Translations under genes and position numbers: made by a program | From: Sporosarcina luteola | GTDB lineage: Bacteria > Bacillota > Bacilli > Bacillales_A > Planococcaceae | Reading direction: 5' to 3' | NCBI GenBank assembly: GCA_014204635.1 | Contig: JACHLS010000005.1 | Span: 1-64,000, forward strand | DNA: 64,000 bases | In this document: positions 42,090 through 51,347 of the stretch, one piece after another | Layout of the letters: each line of letters starts with the position of its first letter | Numbering within the stretch: position 1 is the stretch's first letter | Notes under the pieces: generated by a model | What the model was told of the DNA's origin: nothing | Databases searched by the model: none | Seen by the model: only the letters and a program-made list of their open reading frames with translations

Positions 42090-42546
42090 TTTACCACCGG
42101 CTCTGGAGAGTTTACCACCGGCTTGAGGATGTTTACCACCGACTCTCTGGGTGTTACCACCGACTTGAGGGTCTTTACCACCGTCTTGAGGGACTTTACC
42201 ACCGACTTGAGGGACTTTACCACCGACTTAGCGTGTGTAACCACCGTCTCTCACTCGATTACCACCGACTTTCCATGGGCAGCATTTAATAATGAAATTG
42301 ATTACCATTTAGATACAATTGGTGATAATTCCCCAAGATGAAAGCAGATTTAATGAAGGCTTGTCCTTCTCAAACGAGGTGGTCTTCGTGGAAAATTTGT
42401 TTACCACCGACACACTGGGTTTTACCACCGACTTAGCGTGTGTTACCACCGGCTTGAGGGACTTTACCACCGTCTCTCTGAGCTTTACCACCGACTATCG
42501 GTACTTTACCACCGTCTTTACGTGCGTTACCACCGATTCGGCGTGC
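42090..42546. repeat. Array: 9 + 7 units, core TTTACCACCG, period exactly 21 bp
   Basis: TTTACCACCG (or GTTACCACCG/ATTACCACCG) recurs every 21 bases from 42090 to 42258 (nine units) and from 42400 to 42526 (seven units). A 120-base non-repeat stretch separates the blocks and breaks register. Spacers of ~10 bases vary but some recur (ACTTGAGGGAC, ACTTAGCGTG). Because 21 is a multiple of three, all six frames give seven-residue peptide repeats (SVVKSLK- and DFTTDLR-like), which are artefacts. Lies between the nucleotidase operon and the second phnD-like gene. Confidence 0.95.
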
Positions 42547-42576
42547 AAGCCAATTCATGGAATCCCCTGCACGCAA

Positions 42577-42605
42577 AAACCGCCACTCATAACAAGTGGC
42601 GGTTT
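42577..42605 (-). terminator. Terminator of the phn/nucleotidase operon
   Basis: An 11-bp stem AAACCGCCACT/AGTGGCGGTTT followed by TT on the reverse strand, nine bases after the nucleotidase stop. Confidence 0.85.
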
Positions 42606-42613
42606 CGGGCGAG

Positions 42614-44191
42614 TCAGTCGTGAATGACTTTCCAGTTATGGTTGCATGTTGCTTTGACTGTTTTGTGTTCTAAAAAGTAATTGGCGAGCAATTCGGAGAC
42701 ATCTGTAGGAACTTCTTGTACCACCGGTCTATTTTGGTACATGAGGTAGTCGCCGCCTCCGCCTGCCCGGTAATTGTTCAAGACGACATCGTATTCTCCA
42801 TTCATGTCGACGGGTTTGCCCGCGTGTTCGAGCTTGGTGATCCGCTCCCCGACCGGTTTGGAAATGTTGATGATGTAATCGATGCCTTCCCACATGTCAT
42901 AGTTGTAATGTTGTGGCTTGGGATCCAGGAAGGATGGGCTCACTTCAATCGGCCCGCCATCGTATTGTTTGAAGTAGGCGGCGGACCGCTCCAATGCGTC
43001 CTTCATGTCTTGCCCGCTGATGCGGAGAACTTTGAGCGTATTCGGGTAAATATAATTCGCCACGATGTCCCGCATTGTTACATGTTCCGGCAAACCGGGC
43101 GATTGGTTGCTGAAGATGGCTGTATTGGAAATGGCCGTGTTGGTTACTTCCATTTGGACCCGGTTAATGAATTCGACTAGCGTGTTGTCCTGGAGGCGTG
43201 TCTGCATCGCGTCCCGGATGACCATGTCGCCGTCGATATGGCCGATCGGCGTGTCCAGCCATTCCTGTGTGGCCTCTTCGTAGGTGGAAGCAAGCGATAG
43301 AATGGATTCATCCGGCTCCACGCCGTCAACCGCTAGCAATTCACTTGTTTTTTGGACAACTGTCCAATGGCCGTTCTGAACCTCCATTTGGAGCGTCACT
43401 TTGCCAAGCGTCTGTCCCATATGGCCCGGTTGCACGATGAGTACACCGTTAATCATGGTACCTGCCAGTTGCCGATGTTGATGGCCGGTCAAAAGTACAT
43501 CAATTCCCTTTACTTCCATGCATAGTTCGTAGCCTTGGTTTTCCCCTGTCTGCATCTCTGTCGGTTCCCCGGTTTCAGGATCGCGTTCGAAACCGCCGTG
43601 ATACGAGACAATCACCAAGTCGACTCCCTCTTGTTCCCGGAGATGCGCCACCCATTGTTTTGCCGTTTCTACCGGATCCGCAAACCGGATGCCTGTAATA
43701 TGGGCGGGCTCTTCCCAGTTCGGTATGTAGGAAGTGGTCAACCCTAGGATTCCTATTTTCACCCCGCCTGCCGTTTGAATGTGATAGGGCTGGCCGAAGT
43801 AAGGTTCTCCCGTCTTTTCATCGAGCAGATTGGCGGAAAGCCATGGAAAGTTGGCTTGTCCGACAATGTGCTCCAGCACATCTGTCCCATAATTGAATTC
43901 ATGATTTCCCAAGACAGCCGCATCATATTGGAGCTCATTTGCCGCCTGGATAAGCGGGTTCGGCCGCTCGCTTGCCATTTTGATGGCATGGTAGGCGAGT
44001 GGAGTCCCTTGAATCAAATCTCCGTTGTCGATTAATACTACATGATCATGTGCTTCCCGTTCACGCTTAATGAGCGATGCGATTTTAGCAAGTCCGACTT
44101 GTTCAGTTTGATTGCTCCCATAGTTGAGCGGAAATATGTTTCCATGTATATCGCTTGTCTCGAGCAGGACGATTTCCAAATGGTTGTTCAT
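42614..44191 (-). CDS. 5'-nucleotidase/2',3'-cyclic phosphodiesterase family, signal-less
   Basis: 525 residues. Metallophosphoesterase domain (about 1-330) with metal ligands in ETSDIHGN, IDNGDLIQG, GNHEFNYG, VSYHGGF and LLTGHQHR. Nucleotidase C domain (about 340-525) with IFSNQSPG and the DPKPQHYNYDMWEG-DYIIN substrate site. Unlike most UshA/YfkN relatives it has no signal peptide, so it should act in the cytoplasm. ATG at 44191 is chosen; AGGAGG abuts the codon two residues upstream. Last gene of the phn-type operon. Confidence 0.88.
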   Translation of the reverse strand: MNNHLEIVLLETSDIHGNIFPLNYGSNQTEQVGLAKIASLIKREREAHDHVVLIDNGDLIQGTPLAYHAIKMASERPNPLIQAANELQYDAAVLGNHEFNYGTDVLEHIVGQANFPWLSANLLDEKTGEPYFGQPYHIQTAGGVKIGILGLTTSYIPNWEEPAHITGIRFADPVETAKQWVAHLREQEGVDLVIVSYHGGFERDPETGEPTEMQTGENQGYELCMEVKGIDVLLTGHQHRQLAGTMINGVLIVQPGHMGQTLGKVTLQMEVQNGHWTVVQKTSELLAVDGVEPDESILSLASTYEEATQEWLDTPIGHIDGDMVIRDAMQTRLQDNTLVEFINRVQMEVTNTAISNTAIFSNQSPGLPEHVTMRDIVANYIYPNTLKVLRISGQDMKDALERSAAYFKQYDGGPIEVSPSFLDPKPQHYNYDMWEGIDYIINISKPVGERITKLEHAGKPVDMNGEYDVVLNNYRAGGGGDYLMYQNRPVVQEVPTDVSELLANYFLEHKTVKATCNHNWKVIHD

Positions 44192-44201
44192 TGCCATCCT
44201 C

Positions 44202-44993
44202 CTATACTAATCTTTGGCGCAATTTGCCTGATATGATATCAATGACAGTAACCATGACGATAATACCTAGCAGGATGATCCCGACACGATCCCATGCGCG
44301 GGCATTTAGTGCAAAAATAAGAGGTGTTCCGATGCCGCCTGCACCGACCAATCCAAGGATTGTCGCATAACGGACAGCGATTTCAAAACGGTAAAGCGTA
44401 TAGGACAAAAATTCCGGGACAAGCTGTGGCAGCGTAGCGAAGAACAGCACTTTTCCTTTATTCCCCCCTGCAGCCACAACGGACTCCGATGGACCATGGT
44501 CCATCGCTTCGATCGACTCGCTATAAAACTTGGCCAGCATCCCGATAGCACCGACTCCCAGTGCAAGGATCCCTGCAAATGATCCCGGACCCACCATTTT
44601 AATGAACAAAAGGGCTAGGATGATATCCGGAAACGTGCGGATGGCTGACGACACAAATTTACCCGACGAGGAAACGATCTTACGCTGTCCTCGGGAACGA
44701 GCAGCCCAGAAGCCGAAGGGGATGCTAAGCAGACTGGACATGATCGTTCCCAGAATGGCAATCGCCAGCGTTTCAACAAGAAGGGAAATCAAGTCCTCTC
44801 CTTCTCCTGTCCAGACATAGCCCCAATCCGGATGTGTAAAACCTTCCACGATAGATTGAACCGTCTGCCACGCAGTCACTTTAATGCCGTTGAATGAAAT
44901 CCCAGCAAAGGCCCAGACAAAAATCGCCAGCACAACAAGGATGGTAATGATTGTTTTAGCCCGATTTCCTTTTGGCGGTTTAGGTAATGTCAT
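44202..44993 (-). CDS. phnE: PhnE-type permease subunit 2
   Basis: 263 residues with about six membrane helices. Permease motif EAMDHGPSESVVAAGGNKGKVLFFATLP (EAA loop) and the C-terminal VGAGGIGTPL block are typical of phosphonate PhnE permeases. Start overlaps the preceding phnE stop (ATGA). With the other PhnE it should form the heterodimeric channel of the transporter. Confidence 0.9.
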   Translation of the reverse strand: MTLPKPPKGNRAKTIITILVVLAIFVWAFAGISFNGIKVTAWQTVQSIVEGFTHPDWGYVWTGEGEDLISLLVETLAIAILGTIMSSLLSIPFGFWAARSRGQRKIVSSSGKFVSSAIRTFPDIILALLFIKMVGPGSFAGILALGVGAIGMLAKFYSESIEAMDHGPSESVVAAGGNKGKVLFFATLPQLVPEFLSYTLYRFEIAVRYATILGLVGAGGIGTPLIFALNARAWDRVGIILLGIIVMVTVIDIISGKLRQRLV

Positions 44994-45781
44994 GATAGCT
45001 TTTCCCTCACTTTATTACTCACATAATCAATTGCCAGCACGACAACGAAAATGATCAGGATAATGACCGCAACACGATCGTAGCGGACTTGTTTCAATGC
45101 CCGTGAAAGGAAAATACCGATACCGCCTGCACCGATATATCCAAGAACAGTGGAAGCCCTGATGTTAATTTCAAATGCAAATAAAACAAAGTTCCAGTAA
45201 TAGCTGATGACTTGCGGTATGACACCGAACCGCATGATTTCAAGTCGATTGGCGCCACTGGATTTGAGCGCTTCAATCGGTCCTTCGTCAATTGTTTCGA
45301 TGGATTCGAAGAACAATTTTGTTACCATCCCGAAAGAGAAGATCGCCAAAGCGATAATCCCCGCGAATGGCCCGATTCCGAAAACAGCGACGAAAACAGC
45401 GGCAAGCAGCAATTCTGGGATTGTCCGGATGATATTATTAATAAAGCGCAATACACCGCTGACGGCCTTGCTCGATTCCATATTCCGTGCTACATAGAGC
45501 GAAAACGGAAAAGCGAGGATCGCTCCGAATGCCGTACCTAAAATGGCCATCCGAATCGTTTCGACCAAAGGGCCTAATACGACACTGACATAAGACCAAT
45601 CAGGATGGCTCATCTGTTCCAATATATAGCCCGCTTGCCCCAAGTTCGTAAGCAGTTGCCAAATGTCCACGTCTGTAATAATGGCGCTTACGACTATGAT
45701 AATCAACAGCATGGACAAAGTTGTAAAAAACTTCACTTTGCCTGTCTTTTTCGGAAGGGTCGTCTGATTTGGTATCATCAT
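44990..45781 (-). CDS. phnE: PhnE-type permease subunit 1
   Basis: 263 residues with about six membrane helices. EAA loop [28 protein letters not shown] and [11 protein letters not shown] signature. Start codon overlaps the phnC stop (ATGA), indicating coupled translation. Similar in length and layout to the neighbouring PhnE, but clearly diverged in sequence. Confidence 0.9.
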   Translation of the reverse strand: MMIPNQTTLPKKTGKVKFFTTLSMLLIIIVVSAIITDVDIWQLLTNLGQAGYILEQMSHPDWSYVSVVLGPLVETIRMAILGTAFGAILAFPFSLYVARNMESSKAVSGVLRFINNIIRTIPELLLAAVFVAVFGIGPFAGIIALAIFSFGMVTKLFFESIETIDEGPIEALKSSGANRLEIMRFGVIPQVISYYWNFVLFAFEINIRASTVLGYIGAGGIGIFLSRALKQVRYDRVAVIILIIFVVVLAIDYVSNKVREKLS

Positions 45782-46584
45782 GCTTCCCCCTTATTGTCCT
45801 CTTCTTCGAGAATGGCTTCGCCGTAAATAGCACGCAACGTGCTGTCGGTCGCTTCGGCTGTCGGCCCGTTAAAGACAAGCTCGCCGCCCCGCAAACCGAT
45901 AATCCGATCGCCATATTTTCGAGCGAGTTCAATAGAGTGCAGGTTGACGAGGACCGTGATGCCGAGTTCCCGATTGATTCGCAATAGATCGTCCATCACT
46001 CGTTCCGTCGTAATGGGATCGAGGGAAGCGACAGGCTCGTCTGCCAAAATGATTTTAGGTTCTTGTGCGAGGGCACGAGCTATGGATACACGCTGTTGCT
46101 GACCGCCAGAAAGCTCATCCGCCCGCGTGTATACTTTTTCTGCCAAGTTGACTCGCTTCAACGCATCATATGCGATTTCCTTATCCTTTTTCGGAAAAAT
46201 GCCGAGCATCATGTTTAGTGTCGAATGGTATGCGACACGCCCTGTCAGGACATTCCGTAAAACGGAAGACCGTTTCACAAGATTGAAGCTCTGGAAGATC
46301 ATGCCGATGTTTCGGCGGATGTCCCGAAGCGCTTTCCCTTTGGCTCGTGTAATGGATTGGCCATCGATGAGGATGTCGCCGCTCGTAATTTCATTCAACC
46401 GGTTGATCGACCGAAGCATTGTACTTTTCCCTGCGCCGGATAACCCGATAACAATAACAAATTCACCTTGCCCGATGGAAATGTTCAAGTTTTTAAGGCC
46501 TTGAACACCGTTGGGGTATGTTTTATTCACATTGACCAGTTGGATGACTGGTCGCTGTTCTGAAGCTGCTTGTATAGTTGCCAT
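45778..46584 (-). CDS. phnC: PhnC-type ATPase subunit
   Basis: 268 residues. Walker [11 protein letters not shown]-loop [14 protein letters not shown], signature [15 protein letters not shown], Walker [14 protein letters not shown] and H-loop [10 protein letters not shown]. The [20 protein letters not shown] block is typical of phosphonate importers. Powers uptake through the two PhnE subunits. Ribosome-binding site AAGGAGAA. Confidence 0.92.
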   Translation of the reverse strand: MATIQAASEQRPVIQLVNVNKTYPNGVQGLKNLNISIGQGEFVIVIGLSGAGKSTMLRSINRLNEITSGDILIDGQSITRAKGKALRDIRRNIGMIFQSFNLVKRSSVLRNVLTGRVAYHSTLNMMLGIFPKKDKEIAYDALKRVNLAEKVYTRADELSGGQQQRVSIARALAQEPKIILADEPVASLDPITTERVMDDLLRINRELGITVLVNLHSIELARKYGDRIIGLRGGELVFNGPTAEATDSTLRAIYGEAILEEEDNKGEA

Positions 46585-46602
46585 CCTTTGTTCTCCTTGT
46601 AA

Positions 46603-48084
46603 TTAATGAATTGTTTTATATTGATGCGTTTGAACCGGCAATGTCATTTGCCCATTCACCGCAAGTCCTATCACTAGATCGGGTACATATATCATGATTT
46701 CATTGGTGACTGCGTGCTTCGGGAAAATTCGGATCCCTTCGCCTATGGTCTTATAGTGATTGCATACGAAGGTGACTATGTCCTCTTCCTGGATCAGACG
46801 TCCGTCTATTTCCAACTGGGACACCTCTCCATCCACTAAGGAATAGGTAAGTCCTCTCCACATATCATCAGGCTCTCCAGCCATACTTTCCTTGCAATAA
46901 GGGGTCAGACGTCCGACCTCTGTAATTTTAAAATAATTGGCTGCCTTCCGCAATGATTCTTTCAACTCTTTTCCCGATAAACGCAGGACCGCGAAAGTAC
47001 ACGGGAAAGTATAATTTTTCATCAATTGCTTCATTGTGACAGACTGTTCAGCCCCACCTGTTTCAAATAACGAAATCGCGGAAATCGGTTCTCCTGTGAC
47101 TGTTTGTTGAATGGTATGCAGCAATTCAGGTATTGACCTATCCAGGTAGCTTTCCGTCGGTGTATCGAGCCAATCCGTAGATTCTTTCAACCACGGTTCC
47201 AATTGTTCAAGAAGCTCCTCGTCTTCAGGGACATCCCCCATGCTTATCAATTCTACTTGCCGATCAACTACAATCCACCGATTCTTCTCGTCCCTCTCTA
47301 CCGTAAATGAAAGTTCACCGACATGGCTCCCTCTTGTTCCCGGTTGCAGGACAGGTACCTGTCCGACAAATCCCGATAACACTTTATGCTGATGGCCCGC
47401 GATGATACCATCGATGCCTGTGATTTCTGAAGCCAACCGATATGCCACATTTTCACCAGTCTGATATTCGGTTGGCAATCCAGTCGTCAAGTCTCTTTCA
47501 GTCCCGCCGTGATAAGACAGAAGCAATAGATCCACTTGAGGACGCAGCTCAGCCGCCCACTGATGAGCAGTTTGAATCGGATCCAAGAAGGCAAGGCCAG
47601 GAACGTTGTCGTTGTGTTCCCATCTCGGAATATAATCTGTAATCAACCCTATAATGCCTATTTTCACACCAGATCGTTCAATAATTGTATAGGGTTGCCA
47701 CAGAGGTGCAAGGGTTCGTTGATCGACTACATTCGCGGCGAGATAGGGAAAGGCCATCTGTTGCACACTTCGCTCCAGATAGGGGAGTCCGTAATTAAAT
47801 TCGTGGTTACCGGGGACGGCTGCATCATATTGCAAGGCATTCATTGCAGCGCTCAAAGGATGGTCCATCCAGCGGTGCTGATTCATGTAGAGATAGGTTG
47901 CCAACGCTGAACCTTCCAGAAAATCGCCATTGTCCACGAGGACGATCGTATCACCATTCGCCCTTCTGTCCTTTACAAATGTGGAAACACGGCTTAGCCC
48001 TGTTGGTGTTGTTTGACCAGTCAATTCATCCGCGGCTTGGATATAACCATGAACGTCACTTGTTGCCAGAATGGATATTCTCAT
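46603..48084 (-). CDS. 5'-nucleotidase-family enzyme, signal-less (second)
   Basis: 493 residues. Metallophosphoesterase motifs ATSDVHGY, LVDNGDFLEG, GNHEFNYG, LSYHGGTE and IAGHQHK; nucleotidase C domain from about 340 (ISLFETGG, AANYFKI). It lacks a signal peptide. It and the enzyme at 42614 share domain layout and most motifs, but differ in the substrate-pocket region. It sits between the first phnD-like gene and phnC, so the cluster holds two cytoplasmic phosphoesterases. Confidence 0.85.
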   Translation of the reverse strand: MRISILATSDVHGYIQAADELTGQTTPTGLSRVSTFVKDRRANGDTIVLVDNGDFLEGSALATYLYMNQHRWMDHPLSAAMNALQYDAAVPGNHEFNYGLPYLERSVQQMAFPYLAANVVDQRTLAPLWQPYTIIERSGVKIGIIGLITDYIPRWEHNDNVPGLAFLDPIQTAHQWAAELRPQVDLLLLSYHGGTERDLTTGLPTEYQTGENVAYRLASEITGIDGIIAGHQHKVLSGFVGQVPVLQPGTRGSHVGELSFTVERDEKNRWIVVDRQVELISMGDVPEDEELLEQLEPWLKESTDWLDTPTESYLDRSIPELLHTIQQTVTGEPISAISLFETGGAEQSVTMKQLMKNYTFPCTFAVLRLSGKELKESLRKAANYFKITEVGRLTPYCKESMAGEPDDMWRGLTYSLVDGEVSQLEIDGRLIQEEDIVTFVCNHYKTIGEGIRIFPKHAVTNEIMIYVPDLVIGLAVNGQMTLPVQTHQYKTIH

Positions 48085-48151
48085 GGATGTGCCTCGCTTT
48101 CTAAACTAAAGTCTGCATTCTTTTGCAATATAAACCAGAAACTAGAGAAAA

Positions 48152-48181
48152 GGGATGTTAGCATTCACCGTCTAACATCCC
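48152..48181 (-). terminator. Internal terminator after the first phnD-like gene
   Basis: A 10-bp stem GGGATGTTAG/CTAACATCCC followed by TTTTCTC on the reverse strand. Partial readthrough would give more binding protein than transporter, as is common. Confidence 0.8.
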
Positions 48182-48193
48182 CCGTCCAAACCA

Positions 48194-49126
48194 TTATTGA
48201 CCTACAAGTTCACCGTATTCACGGATTACATCGTAGCTGCTATCGTCAGCTTCAACGTATCCGACATGTCCATAAAGTGCTTCCACGATTTCACGGCCGT
48301 CTTCCGACTCGCCAATCGCTATGAATGCTTTACGAATTTTTTCGATCCATTCTTTGTCCATATCTGTGCGGACAGCAATAGCATCATTCGGAATGCGGGC
48401 TTCCGTAAAGAAGGAATCCAGCTCCTCATGGATATTTGGATAATCTTTCAACATCAAGTTACGGCCATCTTCAAAACTGAAAGCCGCATCCGCATCGCCA
48501 TTAATAACAGCGAGAATCGCATTGTCGATTCCATTCACAGTTACAAAACTTACATCACGATCCACATCCATGCCAGCTTTGATCATTTCCGCAACAGGGA
48601 ACACATAGCCGCTTGCAGATACGACATCTTGAGCAGCGATCGTTTTGCCCTTCAGGTCTTCGTAACCTTTAATTCCGCTGTCCTTCTTATAAATGATTTG
48701 TCCTCTGAAACTGGACACTTTCTTTGTCTCATCCTTTTGACCGCCAGGTTGCTTTACATCATACAATTCCGATTGCAAGATGGCATTTGCAGCTCCGCGA
48801 TCTTTCGCAAGGACATATGCGTTTGGCGGCATAATTCCTAAATCAATTTGCTTGGAAGCCATCGCTTCAATAATCGTGCTATAGTCAGTTGATACACTCA
48901 CTTCAACAGGAATGCCAAGTTCTTTTGATAATAATTCTGCCAACGGTTTTGCTTTCGCATCCGCTGTACTTTCCGATTTTGTCGGAACGAACTGAACACG
49001 CAATGTCTCTGGAGCATACGCCTCATCTTTTTTACCTTTATCTGTATTCGTGGACTCCGATTTACCGCAAGCTGCTAACAGGACAAGCATGAATGCAGCC
49101 AAAACTAGAAGAGCCTTCTTCTTCAT
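48194..49126 (-). CDS. phnD: PhnD-like phosphonate/phosphate-ester binding lipoprotein (first copy)
   Basis: 310 residues. Signal peptide with lipobox LAAC. Substrate-binding motifs RVQFVPTKSESTADAKAKPLAELLSKELGIPVEV, a YSTIIEAMASKQIDLGIMPPNAYVLA block and the C-terminal GHVGYVEADDSSYDVIREY. Captures the substrate outside the membrane for PhnCE. It heads the cluster. A weak promoter (TTACAT, 18 bases, TATAAC) lies upstream on the reverse strand. Confidence 0.9.
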   Translation of the reverse strand: MKKKALLVLAAFMLVLLAACGKSESTNTDKGKKDEAYAPETLRVQFVPTKSESTADAKAKPLAELLSKELGIPVEVSVSTDYSTIIEAMASKQIDLGIMPPNAYVLAKDRGAANAILQSELYDVKQPGGQKDETKKVSSFRGQIIYKKDSGIKGYEDLKGKTIAAQDVVSASGYVFPVAEMIKAGMDVDRDVSFVTVNGIDNAILAVINGDADAAFSFEDGRNLMLKDYPNIHEELDSFFTEARIPNDAIAVRTDMDKEWIEKIRKAFIAIGESEDGREIVEALYGHVGYVEADDSSYDVIREYGELVGQ

Positions 49127-49471
49127 TTTTGAATTCTCCTTTGTTGTTTGTTAATAGTTATACGACTTTTCTAATACTCTATGTAATCGTAAAGGACTAT
49201 TGTTAACTAAATATTATCGAAACGTGTTTTTAAAGTAAAACCTTTTTTCACCCAATTTAAAAGTCTAATTTTTTAATAAATTAAAAGTGGTATCTTCAGT
49301 TATTTCCCTTCTCCTAAAAGCTTGTCTAACACCTTGGTATCACTATGTTCTACAGAAAATGGGATTGTATATTTTTTCAAACCAATCAAATTTATTACCT
49401 TAATGTATAATACAAAGAGAAAAGAAACGAATCGGATGAATAGACTTTTTTTACTATTTTCCACAAGAAAA
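49127..49471. other. Intergenic control region upstream of phnD
   Basis: A+T-rich, no gene. The reverse strand contains TTAACA, TTTACG and TTACAT blocks that loosely recall PhoP half-sites, but their spacing is irregular. A sigma-A-like promoter near 49150-49185 probably drives the phn-type operon. Confidence 0.45.
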
Positions 49472-49493
49472 AACCTCACTGCAAGGTGAGGTT
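49472..49493 (-). terminator. Terminator of the DDAH-like gene
   Basis: An 8-bp stem AACCTCAC/GTGAGGTT with TTTTTT on the reverse strand. Confidence 0.85.
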
Positions 49494-49509
49494 CGCTCCC
49501 ATTTTTATC

Positions 49510-50361
49510 CTACTTTCGTTCTACTGGCATGGAGCAGCATCTGAAAGAACCGCCTGATTTGATGATCTCCGAAAAATCTATTTCTATGACATCGAAGCCA
49601 TTCTTTTTCAAGGCAGCATTCACCTCTTTATTCTGAGGTAAACTGAATACTTTGCCGTTACCAATGGACAATACGTTTGTTCCCATCGTGAACTGCTCCT
49701 CCACGTTCACTTCTATTAGTTCATAAGAAGCCGCAAGTTCATCCACAATTTGCGGATCAAATGCTGGCGAGTAAATAAGCGCCCGATCTGGCGATAGAAT
49801 ATTGAACACACAATCCAAATGCAAATACGTTTCATCAAACGGAATCTTCTTGACTTCGTAGCCCTCCAGACTCTGTTCCAACTGCCATACCGCTTCTTCT
49901 GATGTGCGGCTGCTTATTCCGATATATACTGTGTGCCCATCAACAATGATATCTCCACCTTCTATACGGCTTGTTGTCGTCTTGTAGGGGATATTCTCAG
50001 CTGTCAGCCATTCTTCCAGTTTACTCTCTTCCCCTTTTCGAATATCGGCTGCAAGTTCGGCAACGAATACTGTTTCTCCTATCGTAAAACCGATATCACG
50101 TGTAAATACTTGCTCCGGATATTCCGGACAAGATGGAAGTTTAATCACGTCTACGCCATGTTGCTTCAGGAGCTTTTCGAATTGGGCATGTTGCTTCATT
50201 GCTCGATGTTGATTTATATTCTCTGCCTCGTACTTTTTTTGCACTTCATTGATCGCCTCTTCAATTGCCATAAATTTCGGCTGGCAAAGGATGACTCGGC
50301 GTAATGGATCATATTCTGTATCACACTTCGTATGAACCTGTTTTTTTATTTGAGCTTCCAT
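49510..50361 (-). CDS. Dimethylarginine dimethylaminohydrolase-like guanidine-modifying enzyme
   Basis: 283 residues of the pentein fold. Catalytic residues visible: Glu-Gly-Gly-Asp in SRIEGGDIIVD, His in YLHLDCVFN, and the nucleophile Cys in GGSFRCCSMP at the C terminus. TRDIGFTIGETV near residue 90 is typical of DDAH/YkgA-type enzymes, which convert methylarginine or arginine-like guanidines to citrulline. The exact substrate cannot be fixed. Monocistronic. Confidence 0.85.
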   Translation of the reverse strand: MEAQIKKQVHTKCDTEYDPLRRVILCQPKFMAIEEAINEVQKKYEAENINQHRAMKQHAQFEKLLKQHGVDVIKLPSCPEYPEQVFTRDIGFTIGETVFVAELAADIRKGEESKLEEWLTAENIPYKTTTSRIEGGDIIVDGHTVYIGISSRTSEEAVWQLEQSLEGYEVKKIPFDETYLHLDCVFNILSPDRALIYSPAFDPQIVDELAASYELIEVNVEEQFTMGTNVLSIGNGKVFSLPQNKEVNAALKKNGFDVIEIDFSEIIKSGGSFRCCSMPVERK

Positions 50362-50426
50362 TCAATGTGCCTCCAGTAACTAAAAGTCATCCTTTCTTTT
50401 CCCTTTTGTTTCCGGAAGCAAACATT

Positions 50427-50702
50427 TTAGGAGCCTTCATCTTGATCGGACATGAATGGATAGTCTGCAATGGGTTCAGTGAACGGCGGCATGAGCTCGC
50501 TCGAAGCCAAACCGGATGCGCCTGAATTTTGAGCTTTCCGAATGATTAATTCCCCATCCTTCATTTCCACTTCTACTGTTTCACCTAAGATAACCTGTAA
50601 ATAATCCAACATTTTTTCACTCAAGGTGACCGCAAACGTGTCTTTCGCCTGTATAATTCGCTGTGTCGACACTTTTGGAGCATTCCCTTCCCACTTGTCC
50701 AT
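50427..50702 (-). CDS. AbrB/SpoVT-like domain protein, 91 residues
   Basis: A short swapped-hairpin-type region (about 12-58: KDTFAVTLSEKMLDYLQVILGETVEVEMKDGELIIRK) resembles AbrB/MazE DNA-binding domains. A Pro/Ser-rich tail of ~30 residues follows. It may be a small regulator. No toxin partner is adjacent. Confidence 0.6.
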   Translation of the reverse strand: MDKWEGNAPKVSTQRIIQAKDTFAVTLSEKMLDYLQVILGETVEVEMKDGELIIRKAQNSGASGLASSELMPPFTEPIADYPFMSDQDEGS

Positions 50703-50734
50703 CCAATCCCCTCCTCCCTTTCATCGTTTCCAAG

Positions 50735-51259
50735 TCATGCTCGAGACATACTTGCGAATTCCCTAGTTCCCTCTAACTCCAACAGTTTCTTTTTCATATC
50801 AAGTCCCCCGCGGAAGCCCGTCAATTTCCCGTTTTTCCCAATGACACGATGGCATGGGACAGCAATTAATATCGGGTTGGCTCCGATTGCTCCTCCGACA
50901 GCCCGAACTGCGCTTGGGCGCCCAATTGAGGCGGCGATGTCCGCATAGTTTGTCGTAGTTCCGTAGGGAATCTGTTGCAACGCGTTCCAGACGTCCTGCT
51001 GAAAGCCCGTTCCGAAGAGATCAACAGACATGGAAAACACATTCAACGTTCCATCTAAGTAGGCGGCAAGCTCCCTTGTGCAGTGATGGAGCTTTTCTGG
51101 ATTTTCATAGCAAATTGCTTTTGGTATCCTCTTCTTCAGCCAATCCTCCAGCTCGTCAAACGAAGATTGATTGGAACTGATATAACAAATCCCTTTTTTC
51201 GTTGCGGCTACAACCATTTGCCATTCATGATGCTTGAAATTCGTCCAATAAATATCCAT
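50735..51259 (-). CDS. ogt: Methylated-DNA--protein-cysteine methyltransferase
   Basis: 174 residues. The active-site motif is IAVPCHRVIGKNGKLTGFRGG with the acceptor Cys, preceded by the helix-turn-helix QDVWNALQQIPYGTTTNYADIA. Removes O6-methylguanine and O4-methylthymine from DNA by suicide alkyl transfer. It is divergent from an AlkA-type glycosylase gene, 88 bases apart, giving a compact alkylation-repair pair without ada. Confidence 0.92.
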   Translation of the reverse strand: MDIYWTNFKHHEWQMVVAATKKGICYISSNQSSFDELEDWLKKRIPKAICYENPEKLHHCTRELAAYLDGTLNVFSMSVDLFGTGFQQDVWNALQQIPYGTTTNYADIAASIGRPSAVRAVGGAIGANPILIAVPCHRVIGKNGKLTGFRGGLDMKKKLLELEGTREFASMSRA

Positions 51260-51347
51260 CCTACTTCCTCCTCCGCTTAGTTAATTTCATTATATCAATA
51301 CACGCTGCCTGATCTATGATACAACTAATTATAAAGGAGGAATGGGA

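Noticed and set aside
42026-42627. Heptad-repeat ORFs on both strands (SVVKSLK and DFTTDLR types)
   Set aside because: A 21-bp repeat keeps all six frames open. None has a ribosome-binding site, and they run in opposite directions over the same DNA.
49150-49230. PhoP boxes before phnD
   Set aside because: TTAACA/TTTACG/TTACAT blocks exist but are not on the 11-bp spacing expected of PhoP direct repeats.
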